Below, piece by piece: positions 44,918 to 53,433 of a stretch of DNA of 64,000 bases; the first letter of the stretch is position 1; each line of letters begins with the position of its first letter. Below the pieces are notes generated by a model that was given only the letters and a program-made list of their open reading frames with translations, did not search any database and had not been told where the DNA came from. The DNA is from Verrucomicrobiia bacterium (lineage in GTDB: Bacteria > Verrucomicrobiota > Verrucomicrobiia > Opitutales > Opitutaceae): NCBI GenBank assembly GCA_011525695.1, contig WYBX01000115.1, positions 1 to 64,000 of the forward strand, in the 5' to 3' direction. The translations under genes were made by a program, and so were the position numbers.

Positions 44918-45964
44918 ATGGACGCAAGGGCGCATCTTCTCGCCGGCCAGGTCATTCCCGCCCATCCCCTGGCACTGGACAAGGACGGGAAGTATTCGGA
45001 GCGGCACCAGCGTGCGCTCACGCGCTATTATCTTGCCGCCGGCGTGGGAGGAGTGGCGGTGGGCGTGCATTCGACGCAATTTGAAATCCGACGGCCAGAG
45101 CACGGCCTTTTCCGTCCGGTGCTGGAACTCGCGTCGCGGACGATCGACGAAGAACTGGGCCGCGCGCCGCGGCCATTCGTGAAAATTGCCGGAGTTTGCG
45201 GGCGAACACCACAGGCGCTGGCCGAGGCTGCCCTGGCCCGGGAACTCGGTTACAATGCGGCGCTCCTGAGCCTTGCGATCTTCCGTGAGGAGTCCGAGGC
45301 GGATATTCTCGATCACTGTCACCGGGTTGCGGAAGTAGTGCCTCTCATCGGATTCTATCTGCAGCCTGCGGTGGGTGGACGCATCCTGCCGTACGCGTTC
45401 TGGCGGCGCTTTGCGGAGATACCCAATGTGCTCGCCATCAAGATCGCACCCTTCAACCGGTACCAGACCATCGATGTCGTGCGCGCTATCGTCGAAGCCG
45501 GGCGCGATGATGTCGCGCTTTACACCGGAAACGATGACACGATCGTATCGGATTTGCTCAGTCCCTTCTCCTTCGAGTGCAAAGGGCGGAAAGTGACCCG
45601 GCAGATCGTGGGGGGGCTGCTTGGCCATTGGGGAGTATGGACAAGGTCCGCCGTGACGCTTTTCGAGCAGATCGAGAAGGAGCGTGATATGACCACCCTG
45701 AATCGGCAGTGGCTTGAGAAGGCGGTGACGGTAACCGACATGAATGCGGCTCTTTTCGATTCGGCAAACGGATTCAAGGGCTGCATACCGGGGGTTCTCG
45801 AAGTGCTGCGGCGCCAGGAACTCATTCCGTCGAACCGTTGCCTCAATCCGAGCGAGGTGCTCTCACCCGGTCAGGCGGGCGAGTTGACCCGGGTTTCCCG
45901 CGCCTATCCGGAACTCGTCGACGACGAATTCGTTGCTGAACACCGCGACAGCTGGTTAAGCTAG
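44918..45964 (+). CDS. dihydrodipicolinate synthase (DapA) family aldolase/lyase
   Basis: A 348-residue member of the DapA superfamily. Barrel landmarks are GVGGVAVGVHSTQF, LIGFYLQPA (Tyr) and VLAIKIAPFNR (Schiff-base Lys). It departs from canonical DapA in the GTTGE loop (GVHSTQF). Non-canonical members act as aldolases or dehydratases on sugar acids. The start is 2 bp after the epimerase stop, so the two genes form one unit, transcribed from the operator at 43833. Confidence 0.82.
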   Translation: MDARAHLLAGQVIPAHPLALDKDGKYSERHQRALTRYYLAAGVGGVAVGVHSTQFEIRRPEHGLFRPVLELASRTIDEELGRAPRPFVKIAGVCGRTPQALAEAALARELGYNAALLSLAIFREESEADILDHCHRVAEVVPLIGFYLQPAVGGRILPYAFWRRFAEIPNVLAIKIAPFNRYQTIDVVRAIVEAGRDDVALYTGNDDTIVSDLLSPFSFECKGRKVTRQIVGGLLGHWGVWTRSAVTLFEQIEKERDMTTLNRQWLEKAVTVTDMNAALFDSANGFKGCIPGVLEVLRRQELIPSNRCLNPSEVLSPGQAGELTRVSRAYPELVDDEFVAEHRDSWLS

Positions 45965-46101
45965 CGATGCCGTATCACGCGATTCCTGCAGTGAACACAG
46001 CGCCTTCGTCGCGAACCGCATTCCTTCACTGATGGCAAGTCCGCCCCTACACAGATGTCGATCAATCCCCCCCCAACCTGAAAGGTCCCCAATATTCCAC
46101 C

Positions 46102-47595
46102 ATGAAAAACTGGACTCGCAAAGATTTCCTGAAGGCCTCAATCGCGGGAGGCGTCACCGCCGCCCTTGCGCGCCCCCGCTTCGCTTCCGCCGCAGCCGCT
46201 CGGAGCGGCAGTCCGAACGGCGACATCCGGGTCGCGGTGGTGGGTTTGAATGGCAAGGGTAGGGACCATATCAACAGCTTCCGCGAGATACCCGGTGTGA
46301 AGGTTGCCGCACTGTGTGATGTCGACCGGACGCTGTTGGCAAGGCACGTGCGGGAGTTTGAGAAGCGCAACGAAAAGGTCGCCACCTATGTCGACTTCCG
46401 AAAGCTGCTTGAGGACACCTCAATCGACGCAGTCGTCATCGCCACGCCGAACCACTGGCATTCGCTCATGGCGGTCTGGGCCTGTCAGGCGGGCAAGGAT
46501 GTTTATCTGGAGAAGCCGATTTCACACAATGTCTGGGAGGGGAGAAAGGCCGTTGAAGCCACCTTGAAGTACAGGCGAATCGTGCAGACCGGCACCCAGT
46601 CGCGATCCGATGAAGCGTTGCAGGAGGCCTTCGCGCATATCAATGCGGGCAATCTTGGCGGGATCCAGTGGGTTCGCGGGCTTTGCTACAAGCTGCGAGA
46701 GGATATTGGGAGGACGTCAGGGCCGCAGGCGGTGCCCGCTGCGGTCGACTACGACCTGTGGTCCGGTCCGGCCCCCTTGGTCGCGCCGCGCCGCAACACG
46801 CCCAAGTGGGGGTCGATCCACTACGACTGGCACTGGTTCTGGAATTACGGCGGCGGTGATATCGCCAATCAGGGTATCCACGAGATGGACATGTGCCGCT
46901 GGGCGCTCGGACAGCAGGGGCTGCCTCCCAGTATGATGAGCATGGGCGGTCGGTTCGGTTACATCGACGATGCGGAAACGCCAAACACGCAGATAGCTGT
47001 ATTCAACTACGAACCCGCGCCCCTGATCTTCGAGGTGCGGGGCCTTCCGCGAAAGAGCGGCGAAAAGGCGATGGACGCCTACCGTGGAATCCGGATCGGG
47101 CTCACCGTCCAGTGCGAAAACGGCTACTTCGCCGGTGGCGCCGGCGGCGGGGGTGTTTACGACAACGACGGTACGAAACTGACCCAGTTCAGCAGCGCCG
47201 GCGGCGGCGGCCACCAGGCCAATTTCATCGCCGCCATGCGCAGTCGGAAGAGCTCCGATTTGGCCGCACCGATCGAAGGGGGCCACATTTCCTCGGCGCT
47301 TTGCCACCTTGCCAACATCTCCCACCGCCTCGGGTCGGAAACAGCCAACGAGGCAATCAGGGAGGCAATCGCCGGGCACGAACCAACCGCTGATTCGCAT
47401 GCGCGGATGCTGGAGCATCTCGAGGCGAATGGTGTGGATACGAAGTCCCTGCCGGCCATCGCCGGCCCGACGCTCGAGCTCGCGGCCGGCAGCGAGTCGT
47501 TCGTGACGAAGGAGAAGTATGACCTTGCTTACTGGGCCAACACGATGCTCCGGCGCGAATACCGCAAACCTTTCATCGTACCTGAAGTCGTGTAG
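46102..47595 (+). CDS. Tat-exported Gfo/Idh/MocA family oxidoreductase
   Basis: A 497-residue protein with a Tat-like signal (WTRKDFLKASIAGGVTAA), the Rossmann motif VAVVGLNGKGRDH and an EKPISHN catalytic block. The C-terminal domain contains YDWHWFWNYGGGDIANQG and a Gly-rich loop (GGAGGGGVYDN). It is 100-150 residues longer than cytoplasmic relatives, as usual for the exported group. It follows the DapA-like gene after 137 bp and is convergent with the GH29 gene. Confidence 0.87.
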   Translation: MKNWTRKDFLKASIAGGVTAALARPRFASAAAARSGSPNGDIRVAVVGLNGKGRDHINSFREIPGVKVAALCDVDRTLLARHVREFEKRNEKVATYVDFRKLLEDTSIDAVVIATPNHWHSLMAVWACQAGKDVYLEKPISHNVWEGRKAVEATLKYRRIVQTGTQSRSDEALQEAFAHINAGNLGGIQWVRGLCYKLREDIGRTSGPQAVPAAVDYDLWSGPAPLVAPRRNTPKWGSIHYDWHWFWNYGGGDIANQGIHEMDMCRWALGQQGLPPSMMSMGGRFGYIDDAETPNTQIAVFNYEPAPLIFEVRGLPRKSGEKAMDAYRGIRIGLTVQCENGYFAGGAGGGGVYDNDGTKLTQFSSAGGGGHQANFIAAMRSRKSSDLAAPIEGGHISSALCHLANISHRLGSETANEAIREAIAGHEPTADSHARMLEHLEANGVDTKSLPAIAGPTLELAAGSESFVTKEKYDLAYWANTMLRREYRKPFIVPEVV

Positions 47596-47657
47596 CTGAA
47601 GCGCGGCGGGCCTCGGTTCTGGTTGACTGCGGCCATCCCCGCCACCCGGGCCGGCGG

Positions 47658-49319
47658 TCACGGGATGCGCAATGGCATCTCGGCTCCGTACAGCATGAGC
47701 AGCGGATGCCGGATGACCGCACGAATGTCGTAGGTGTGTCCACTGCGGAGTCTACCGAGCCTCTGGGTGATTTCGCCGGCCGCCGCTTTCGCCGTGAACG
47801 GCGTGGCCTGCCAGGAACCGTGCCGCTCCGTGAGATCCAGGCCGGTGGTGTCGCGATACTCGAAACCCACCTCGAGTGAAGCCGAGTCGCCAAGGTCCTG
47901 CAGCGAGGCGCTGAGCAGGGCGGTCCCGGTCGCCGCTTCCCATGTTGGACGGAGCGTTTCGATTCTTGGCGGGACGAATGCGGGCTCGACGTGGGTCAGC
48001 TTCAGCACAACCGGATTCGGCCACTGGCGGTTGTTGTAGATCCGCTGCGCCCGCAGGGCGCGAACCTGCAGCGCGCCGGGCTCCTGTTTCCAGATCGTCT
48101 TCGGCGTCACCTCGGGGCGGTACTCCAGCACCTGGTCGTTTTGTCCGAGCACGCTGACCTCGGTCCTCTCCGTCGCCCGGATGGACTTCAGCGTGAAGTC
48201 GCGCCACTCGCCATAGGGCCACCGCTCCTGGGACTTCACGATTGCATAGACGGTATTGGCACCCCTTTGCCTGGTGAACCACACATCGCCCTCGTTGGTG
48301 ATGACCCAGGGGCGCACGTTGTAGATGCACTCCTGGTTGATGAACATCCACAGGGCGATCTCGCGGAGCCGCTCCTCCTGTTCGATCGGGATTTCGCCAT
48401 CCGGCTTTGGGCCGACATTGAGGAGGAGATTTCCGCCCTTGGCGCGGGTCTCGATCAACAGGCTGATCAATTGCCCGCCGGACTTGTAGGATTCGTTAGT
48501 GGGCTTGTACTGCCACTGCGTGCCCATCGTCAGGCACGACTCCCACGCGGCATTGACCGGCAGCCCGGGGATCACCTGCTCGGGGGTGACGATGGCACCG
48601 CGGGTCACGATCGTGTCGGGCTGCAGCTGCCAGGCGAGTTCGCGCAGCCCGGCGTGCGGGCCATCGATGAAGAACACGTCGATATTGCCGTACCGCGTGT
48701 AAAGCTCGCGGATCTGGGCCTGGTCATGCGCCATCAAGCCGGGATTGCTGGCGGGAGCAACGTCAGCGGTGTGGCGTTGCAGGGTTTTTCCGTTCGTATG
48801 CAGCCACCAGAAATCGTCGGGCGAGAAATAGAGCCCCGGCTGGATCCCCTGGGCGCGGAATGCCTCGAGCACCTCCCGCACGATGTCGCGCTTGAACGGG
48901 GTCGCCTTCACGCTGAACGGCGTGGTGTCGGTCGGCCAGAGGCAAAAGCCCGAATGGTGCTTCGCCGTGAGCACGACATACCGGATCCCCGCGAGCTTCG
49001 CCAGCGCCGCCCAGTCCTCGGGGTGGAACTTCCGCGGATTGAACGTGCGCGGCAGCTCCTCGATGAACCGCCGGTTGTAGTCATGGGACGCGCCCACCAT
49101 CGAGTGGCTGATGACCGACCCGAGCTGGCTGTCGACGCTCCAATGGATGAAGAGGCCGAAGCCGAGATCGCGAAACCACTCGAGCCGTTCGGGCTGGTTG
49201 AGGGATCCCACGGTGATGTCTTCGGCTGCCGGGAGCGTCGCGGCGAGACTGCCGGCTGACAGCAGGACGAGAAGAACGCGCCGGAATGAGGGGATGACGC
49301 GAGGTTTTGGGGTGCGCAT
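47658..49319 (-). CDS. exported alpha-L-fucosidase (GH29)
   Basis: A 553-residue enzyme. Signal peptide (FRRVLLVLLSAGSLAATLPAA), TIM barrel with GLFIHWSVDSQLG, the AKHHSGFCLW motif (119-128) and the nucleophile region GNIDVFFIDGPH (likely D219). A C-terminal domain of beta-sandwich type follows. GH29 enzymes remove terminal alpha-L-fucose. The ATG at 49319 is chosen at the signal peptide; the open frame extends upstream to 49421. Divergent from the UroD-like gene, with a 314-bp gap. Confidence 0.9.
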   Translation of the reverse strand: MRTPKPRVIPSFRRVLLVLLSAGSLAATLPAAEDITVGSLNQPERLEWFRDLGFGLFIHWSVDSQLGSVISHSMVGASHDYNRRFIEELPRTFNPRKFHPEDWAALAKLAGIRYVVLTAKHHSGFCLWPTDTTPFSVKATPFKRDIVREVLEAFRAQGIQPGLYFSPDDFWWLHTNGKTLQRHTADVAPASNPGLMAHDQAQIRELYTRYGNIDVFFIDGPHAGLRELAWQLQPDTIVTRGAIVTPEQVIPGLPVNAAWESCLTMGTQWQYKPTNESYKSGGQLISLLIETRAKGGNLLLNVGPKPDGEIPIEQEERLREIALWMFINQECIYNVRPWVITNEGDVWFTRQRGANTVYAIVKSQERWPYGEWRDFTLKSIRATERTEVSVLGQNDQVLEYRPEVTPKTIWKQEPGALQVRALRAQRIYNNRQWPNPVVLKLTHVEPAFVPPRIETLRPTWEAATGTALLSASLQDLGDSASLEVGFEYRDTTGLDLTERHGSWQATPFTAKAAAGEITQRLGRLRSGHTYDIRAVIRHPLLMLYGAEMPLRIP

Positions 49320-49633
49320 GATTGGAGGGAAACTGTGTGGATGGCGTGGTCGACGCGAGCTTCGGCGTGAAGTCGCAGCGCAGGTGTTGGGGGGCTCCCG
49401 GCGAGTGATACGGCGGAACATTGGACTAGCGCGCGACCTGTTCGAATATTGCCCGCCGCCACAGGCTCTCCAGAGGGTGCGGTTTCGAGAGCAGGCGGTC
49501 TAGGCTTGAATTCAACCCATGTTACAAGCTCCCTGATTGCGCTTCCGGCCACTGTCGTGACCACACGAGAATCCGACTCACTATCCCTCGCGAGGGATCC
49601 AAACGTCCCAGCCAAACGCCGGATGAGACTGCG
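49320..49633. promoter_or_regulatory. 314-bp divergent promoter region with a 16-bp palindrome
   Basis: Holds no gene. ATCCCTCGCGAGGGAT (49583-49598) is a perfect palindrome 36 bp before the UroD-like start. No other conserved site was noticed. Confidence 0.5.
49583..49598. promoter_or_regulatory. 16-bp perfect palindrome (candidate operator)
   Basis: ATCCCTCG-CGAGGGAT has 8-bp arms with no spacer, in the usual place for a repressor or activator site of the gene starting at 49634. No second copy was seen in the window. Confidence 0.5.
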
Positions 49634-50632
49634 ATGACTCCCCGTGAACGATATCTCACCGTGCTCCGCGGCGGGCGGCCGGACATCCTGCCGCGGCTGC
49701 CGATCCTGATGCAGTTTGCGGCCGAATACATCGGATCGAATTACGGCGCCTTCGCATCCGACCACCGCGTCCGGGTCGAGGCGAATTTCCGCTGCGCGGA
49801 GGACTTCGGCCTCGATCAGGTCAACACGATGTCCGATCCCTATTGCGAGACCTCGGGCTTCGGCGCCCCGATCGAGTACCAGCGCGACGGGGTGCCCATC
49901 TGCCTGAAGCCGCCGCTGGAGGACGATCGAGATTTGAGCCATCTCACGAATCCGGATCCCATGGTTGCACCGCGGATGCGGGATCGGCTCGATCAGCTCC
50001 GCGCCTACCGGGACCACGGCGGTGATCGGTACTCCATCATGGGCTGGGTGGAGGGTCCGGCTGCCGAGGCCGCGGATCTGCGGGGCGTCAGCAACTTCCT
50101 CATGGATCTGCTCGATGATTCGGAATACGCGACGGCGCTGATGGACCGCTGCATCGAAGTCGCGATTGGATTTGCGCGCGCGCAAGTGGCGGCGGGCGCT
50201 GACACGATTGGCATCGGCGACGCCATCGCCAGCCAGGTGTCGGCCCGGGTGTATGAATCATTGATCCTTCCGCTCGAGAAGCGGCTCGTCGACGCGCTCC
50301 ATGGCATGGGCGCCATCGTCCGGCTGCACATCTGCGGGAACATCACGCACCTGCTGCCGGGGATAGCCACGCTCGGAGTCGATATCCTCGATGTCGATCA
50401 CATGGTGGATCTGGCGGAAGTCCGGAGGAACGTTGGGCCGCGGGTCGTCCTGGCCGGGAATGTCGATCCGGTATCGTGCGTGATGCGGGGTCCGGCTGAA
50501 AAGGTGAAGCAGGCGATTGCGGGATGCTACCGTGAGGCGGGAATGCCTTTCATGGTCAATGCGGGCTGCGAAATCCCCGCGGCAACGCCGCCGGCACACC
50601 TGCATGCGCTGTGCGATCCGATCGCGCCGTAG
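49634..50632 (+). CDS. uroporphyrinogen decarboxylase (MtaA/CmuA-like) family methyltransferase 4
   Basis: A 332-residue protein with the complete zinc motif of corrinoid-linked methyltransferases: H232 and C234 (LHICGN) and C312 (VNAGCE), 78 residues apart as in MtaA-type enzymes. Other barrel signatures are GWVEGPAAEAADL and VLAGNVDPV. It moves methyl groups between corrinoid and a thiol (known for MtaA and CmuA). The gene is followed after 117 bp by a homocysteine S-methyltransferase. That pairing suggests methylcobamide to homocysteine transfer, or alternative acceptors. It is the best candidate in the window for the MtaA-type step. Confidence 0.85.
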   Translation: MTPRERYLTVLRGGRPDILPRLPILMQFAAEYIGSNYGAFASDHRVRVEANFRCAEDFGLDQVNTMSDPYCETSGFGAPIEYQRDGVPICLKPPLEDDRDLSHLTNPDPMVAPRMRDRLDQLRAYRDHGGDRYSIMGWVEGPAAEAADLRGVSNFLMDLLDDSEYATALMDRCIEVAIGFARAQVAAGADTIGIGDAIASQVSARVYESLILPLEKRLVDALHGMGAIVRLHICGNITHLLPGIATLGVDILDVDHMVDLAEVRRNVGPRVVLAGNVDPVSCVMRGPAEKVKQAIAGCYREAGMPFMVNAGCEIPAATPPAHLHALCDPIAP

Positions 50633-50749
50633 GGCGGCAACGAATCAGTAGCGAGCATCGAGTAGCGAGTAGCGAGCATTCGCGTCCATTAGCGGTTGGA
50701 CTCAGGCCCTCCAAAGGCCAGATTCCTCCCCCATCTCTTCCTGTCGATC

Positions 50750-51643
50750 ATGACACCTCCCAATCTTCTGGATACGCTTCGCGAACGCCCGCTGCTGTGC
50801 GACGGTGCCATGGGCACGCAGCTGCAATTGCGCGGGCTGGCGCCGGGCGGATGCGGCGAGCGGTGGAACCTCGAAAACTCCGGGCTGGTGGAGGACGTCC
50901 ACCGGAAATACGTCGAGTCCGGCTGCGAGCTGATCACGACGAACACATTCGGCGGCACCCGAATCGCCTTGAACCGACATGGGCTCGGAGCGCAAGCCGG
51001 GGAGTTCAACCGGGCGGCAGCCGGGATTGCCCGGCGGGCCGCGGGCGCGAAGCGCTGGGTGCTCGGTGACATCGGGCCCATCGGGGAGTTGCTTGAACCA
51101 TACGGCGAATTGACCGAGGCGGCGGCATCCGCGGCATTCGAGGAGCAGGCCACGGCGCTCCTGGCCGGCGGGGCCGATGCAATCCTCATTGAGACCATGA
51201 GCGATGTGGGGGAGGCGAGCATCGCCGTCCGCGCGGCGCGTGCGGCGGGTGCGGAAATCGTGCTGGCGACCTTCGCGTTCCAACGGGGGGGCGACGCCTT
51301 CAGGACGATGATGGGCACGAGTGTGAAGGAGTGCATCGAGGCGATCGTCGCGGCCGGGGCCGATGTTGTCGGCGCGAACTGCGGGACAAGTCTTTCGCTG
51401 GCCGATTATCAGGAGCTGGCGCGGGAACTCGTATCGCATGCCGGCAGCCGTCCCGTGATGCTGCAGCCCAATGCCGGATCGCCGATCCTGGTCGATGGCC
51501 GGGCGGTTTATCAGGAGACTCCCGAGCAGCTTGCTGATGCGGTGTCCGAATTCCTGCGCGCAGGCATCCGGATCATCGGCGGATGTTGCGGCACGACACC
51601 GGCCCACCTTGCGGCGATGGCGGGCCGGCTGATCCCACGCTGA
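50750..51643 (+). CDS. homocysteine S-methyltransferase family protein
   Basis: A 297-residue barrel of the BHMT/MetH-N family. The zinc cysteines are C211 (GANCGTS), C279 and C280 (GGCCGTTP). The N-terminal LCDGAMGTQLQLRGL motif is typical. Members use methyl donors such as S-methylmethionine, betaine or methylcorrinoids to methylate homocysteine to methionine. The ATG at 50750 starts the conserved part; the open frame extends to 50696. The gene follows the UroD-like gene on the same strand. This places methionine formation next to a corrinoid methyltransferase (inference). Confidence 0.9.
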   Translation: MTPPNLLDTLRERPLLCDGAMGTQLQLRGLAPGGCGERWNLENSGLVEDVHRKYVESGCELITTNTFGGTRIALNRHGLGAQAGEFNRAAAGIARRAAGAKRWVLGDIGPIGELLEPYGELTEAAASAAFEEQATALLAGGADAILIETMSDVGEASIAVRAARAAGAEIVLATFAFQRGGDAFRTMMGTSVKECIEAIVAAGADVVGANCGTSLSLADYQELARELVSHAGSRPVMLQPNAGSPILVDGRAVYQETPEQLADAVSEFLRAGIRIIGGCCGTTPAHLAAMAGRLIPR

Positions 51644-51693
51644 TCGGGGGCGTTAGGCTGGATAATTCACACGATCGGAAACAGCCGCGACCC

Positions 51694-51741
51694 GTAGCGC
51701 CAGTCTCCGACGGGCGCACGCCGGTCGAAAACCGGCGCTAC
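51694..51741. repeat. 48-bp inverted repeat GTAGCGCC...GGCGCTAC
   Basis: GTAGCGCC (51694-51701) and GGCGCTAC (51734-51741) are perfect 8-bp arms around a loop that contains CGCCGG-like pairing. It lies in the 180-bp gap after the homocysteine methyltransferase gene. No T-tract follows it. Looks like another dispersed palindromic unit of the genome. Confidence 0.6.
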
Positions 51742-51823
51742 CATTTTCGCAAGCCTGCAGAGTGTAGAGCGTCCCGAACATGTCCGATCCGGATCGGTGC
51801 CCGATCGAACGTCGTGAAACTGT

Positions 51824-52516
51824 TCAGCGCAGCTCGAGCAACACGGCCTCGGCCGGCTCGTGGTCGTGATTGATGAGGGCGAACCCCGAGTCGACCGGCA
51901 GGAACTCGAAACCGCCCGGCCGGAGGATCCGCTGGGCGATGACGCCGCTGGCGTCGCACGCCAGAGTCACCGTGCCGCGAATGCCAACCAGCAGGTGCGC
52001 GCAGGGATTCGCCGGGATGGCGATCCGGTCGTTCGCTTCGAGCCGAAGGCTGCTCGATCGGACGAGGGCTTCTTCCCATTGGAAGTCGGCTCCCGTCGGA
52101 CGGGCGACGGACTCGAATCCACCGGACGGGCGGGGACGGACGAGCTCGATGTCGAACACGCGGAAATGGGTCGAACCCGGGTTGGAGACGACATGGGCGA
52201 GCGGCTCGCGATTGTACGCGGCGAACCGGGAAACGCCGGGCGTGGTGGCGCGATCCACATGGGTGGACTCGCCGCACTTCTGTGACCGGACGGTGGATTG
52301 CGTGAGATAGACGATGACGGACGCGACGTCGTGAAAATGGGCATCGGTCATCCCGCCCGGCCGGAGCTGCACATCGAGGATCCGGACGTATTCGTTTTCG
52401 AAGACGGTGGGATGGTGCCGCTCCTGGCAGACGGGAATCGGCGCGGCGGAACGTGGCGAATGGCCGGGTTGCGCGGCGGCGGGACTTGGCTGAACCGGGT
52501 TCATGGCATCATTCAT
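51824..52516 (-). CDS. cupin-domain protein of unknown function
   Basis: A 230-residue protein. The N-terminal 30 residues are Pro/Ala-rich. Then two cupin-like barrels: VRILDVQLRPGGMTDAHFHD with a His pair and ASVIVYLTQSTVR, and the second about 145-230 with NPCAHLLVGIRGTVTLACD. It may be a metal-dependent dioxygenase/isomerase or a binding protein. No closer family was recognised. It is convergent with the homocysteine methyltransferase gene. An ATG at 52504 is an alternative start. Confidence 0.6.
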   Translation of the reverse strand: MNDAMNPVQPSPAAAQPGHSPRSAAPIPVCQERHHPTVFENEYVRILDVQLRPGGMTDAHFHDVASVIVYLTQSTVRSQKCGESTHVDRATTPGVSRFAAYNREPLAHVVSNPGSTHFRVFDIELVRPRPSGGFESVARPTGADFQWEEALVRSSSLRLEANDRIAIPANPCAHLLVGIRGTVTLACDASGVIAQRILRPGGFEFLPVDSGFALINHDHEPAEAVLLELR

Positions 52517-52551
52517 GGCTTTCCAGGCAGACAGTCAAAACCGCATGAGCC

Positions 52552-52677
52552 GTAGGGGCGCAGGCTTGCTGCGCCCATCCCCATGGTTGAACGATCCATC
52601 GCCGTAGGGGCGCAGGCTTGCTGCGCCCTCATGCTCGTTCGAAACACGTTGAGGGCGCAGCAAGACTGCGCCCCTAC
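52552..52677. repeat. double palindromic element of the GTAGGGGCGCAG family
   Basis: GTAGGGGCGCAGGCTTGCTGCGCCC at 52552 and again at 52604; the second copy is closed by GCAAGACTGCGCCCCTAC at 52660-52677, making a 74-bp hairpin (27-bp arms, one mismatch). The termini match those of the element at 2348-2460. Confidence 0.85.
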
Positions 52678-52762
52678 GATGCTCCGGCCATTCATGACGT
52701 CGTGCATGCTGCCGTGCACTCTGGCTCCGAAAGCATCGGGGGCAATGCCGATGACGCGGGCT

Positions 52763-52832
52763 GAGGACAGACGACGGAGGACGGAGGACAGACGGCGGAG
52801 GGCGGAGGACGGAGGGCAGGCTGCGGAGGGCA
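52763..52832. repeat. degenerate GGAGGAC/GGCGGAG tandem repeat
   Basis: About 70 bp of units such as GGAGGACGGAGGACAGACGG, varying between GACGGAG and GGCGGAG. It ends just before the stop codon of the ORF6N gene. Low-complexity sequence, no coding signal. Confidence 0.7.
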
Positions 52833-52835
52833 GAA

Positions 52836-53375
52836 TCAGCGGTTGCCGGGATGAAAGCCGATCTTGCGGCCATGGCTGGGAGCGTCCGGGGTCGTGAGTT
52901 GCCGAATGGCTGAGATGATCGCGGCAAGCTGTTCGTCGTGGGCGCCAACCCGGGCATCCAACTCGGCGAGTTTGGCGGAGAGAGCCTTGTGGTTGATGGC
53001 AAGCTGGCGCAGCCGGACGAAGGCACGCACGACATGAACGCTCATCTCGACTGCAGCGTCACTCTTGAGGACGTTGGCGGCCTGGATGGCACCGTGCTCG
53101 GTGAAGGCGCAGGGCAGATACTTTACGTTCTGACCGCGCTTCAAGGTCGCATTTTGCGACCTTGAAACCTGCACTCGGACGGCTTCGTCCTTGGTGAGTT
53201 GGAACATGAAATCTCCCGGAAATTTTCTTAAATTACGACGTACCTGTTCATTGAGGCGCTTGGTTGTAACGTTGTAGAGAGCCGCCAAGTCGCGATCCAG
53301 GACCACGCGGACACCGCGAAGCACGAGAATGCGGCTCTGGATGTGTTCGGTCGGAACGATGGACGTATCGCTCAT
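52836..53375 (-). CDS. ORF6N-domain protein (phage-type DNA-binding)
   Basis: A 179-residue protein. Residues 10-105 match the ORF6N domain (IQSRILVLRGVRVVLDRDLA, TKRLNEQVRRNLRKFPGDFM, PCAFTEHGAIQAANVLKSD). The rest is a coiled helix (VRAFVRLRQLA...) ending in a Gln/Gly-rich tail. ORF6N proteins occur in phages and in bacterial genomes, often next to mobile DNA. It has repeats on its 3' side and no phage structural genes near. Confidence 0.88.
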   Translation of the reverse strand: MSDTSIVPTEHIQSRILVLRGVRVVLDRDLAALYNVTTKRLNEQVRRNLRKFPGDFMFQLTKDEAVRVQVSRSQNATLKRGQNVKYLPCAFTEHGAIQAANVLKSDAAVEMSVHVVRAFVRLRQLAINHKALSAKLAELDARVGAHDEQLAAIISAIRQLTTPDAPSHGRKIGFHPGNR

Positions 53376-53433
53376 GGCTGGGTGAACGGCGGATCAGCCG
53401 GGGTTGAGAGCTGCGGGCGTAAGAGTTCGCAGT

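Noticed and set aside
47991..49259. 422-residue frame opposite the GH29 gene
   Set aside because: Shadow of an enzyme with signal peptide and catalytic motifs.
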